DNA of 26,395 nt, from the NCBI GenBank assembly GCA_049999805.1, contig JBNGIO010001451.1, positions 1 through 26,395 of the forward strand. The letters run 5' to 3'. Made by a program: the position numbers and the translations under genes. The notes under the pieces are model-generated. The model did not search any database. It was given only the letters and a program-made list of their open reading frames with translations, and was not told where the DNA came from. Below, piece by piece: positions 26,030 through 26,395 of this stretch. Every line of letters starts with the position of its first letter. Position 1 is the stretch's first letter. This stretch comes from Folioceros fuciformis. Lineage: Eukaryota > Anthocerotophyta > Anthocerotopsida > Anthocerotales.

Positions 26030-26215
26030 TGCTTGATGATGTCATGTACATGGCCCATGGATGGCCTGCACATGACATGTATGCCATATATGCATGTGTG
26101 CCATGTATGCATGCATATGGAGATGAAGGATGATATGTGATGTATGTGGACATGTGGCAGGTGATGTGTCATGGCGCATGCAACCTACATGCATGGTTGT
26201 GCATGAAAGGCGCGG
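26030..26215. repeat. CATG/GCATGC-rich low-complexity stretch
   Basis: About 185 bp rich in CATG, GCATGC, ATGCAT and TGTATG words, many self-complementary, giving a quasi-palindromic, hairpin-prone sequence. Short open frames on the minus strand here are low-complexity Met/His/Ser translations and not genes. Confidence 0.6.
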
Positions 26216-26395
26216 TGCCATGCCGCATATATAGATAGCAGATTTATATTAGAAGATATTAGAAAATACATAAAAATCATAAATCAAGGAAAGTAGGATT
26301 ATAAAGTGCCCACCATCGACACGGGTGGACACTTCATCGAGAACTCCTGGGGGTTTTGCCTATATATGTAGGCACCCAGCCATGGATTCTCGGAT
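26216..26395 (+). mobile_element. possible LTR or promoter segment of a retroelement (runs off the window)
   Basis: AT-rich DNA with TATATATAG-like boxes (about 26226-26236) and a second TATATATG near 26363, followed by TAGGCACCCAGCC. This is the layout of an LTR promoter/R region. No TG..CA ends or coding sequence allow confirmation, and the window ends here. Confidence 0.25.

Noticed and set aside
25920-26172. Minus-strand Met/His/Ser-rich small proteins
   Set aside because: Translations of the CATG-rich low-complexity stretch; composition is explained by the repeat.

Overview
This window is nuclear DNA from a land plant. The evidence is GT..AG introns in most genes, a PLS-DYW pentatricopeptide repeat gene, plant-type serine carboxypeptidases, plant-style presenilin and RPN9 proteins, Ty1/copia LTR debris and TTTAGGG-like telomeric repeat. 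Introns are short (about 70 to 290 bp) and genes are closely spaced. Together with a near-intronless DYW-type PPR gene this hints at a seedless plant (hornwort, lycophyte, moss, liverwort or fern), but the lineage is inference and cannot be fixed from one window.

Layout. 1-1623: decayed LTR-retrotransposon material. It includes a copia element with most of its reverse transcriptase and RNase H deleted and a recognisable 3' LTR (1224-1559), which abuts degenerate telomere-like repeat. 2045-4389 (minus) and 8275-11000 (minus): two paralogous serine carboxypeptidase-like (SCPL) genes with nearly identical exon structures. Between them, 5402-7977 (plus) holds an 11-exon gene for a protein with a DnaJ-type cysteine-rich zinc finger and no J domain. 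12029-13672 (minus): the proteasome lid subunit RPN9. 14070-15726 (plus): presenilin, head-to-head with RPN9. 16285-17241 (minus): a secreted class 3 lipase. 17899-20380 (plus): a DYW-class PPR protein, head-to-head with the lipase. 20471-22402 (minus): L-2-hydroxyglutarate dehydrogenase, tail-to-tail with the PPR gene. 22981-26395: repeat-rich sequence with several short tandem duplications, a decayed coiled-coil ORF (about 23860-25960) and a CATG-rich, LTR-like end.

All eight gene models were assembled by hand. Exon phases join consistently, and the products have plausible family lengths: SCPL-A 482 aa, SCPL-B 523, zinc-finger protein 474, RPN9 386, presenilin 490, lipase 318, PPR about 799, L2HGDH 481. 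The genes are mostly housekeeping or secreted-enzyme functions and do not form one pathway. The themes are proteolysis (two SCPLs, RPN9, presenilin) and organelle biology (PPR, L2HGDH, possibly the zinc-finger protein).

The most notable observation is that SCPL-A carries Asp in place of the nucleophilic Ser (GEDYAG instead of GESYAG) while keeping the rest of the fold and an intact spliceable frame. It looks like a conserved pseudoenzyme beside a catalytically intact tandem copy. I did not find a convincing new multi-gene system.
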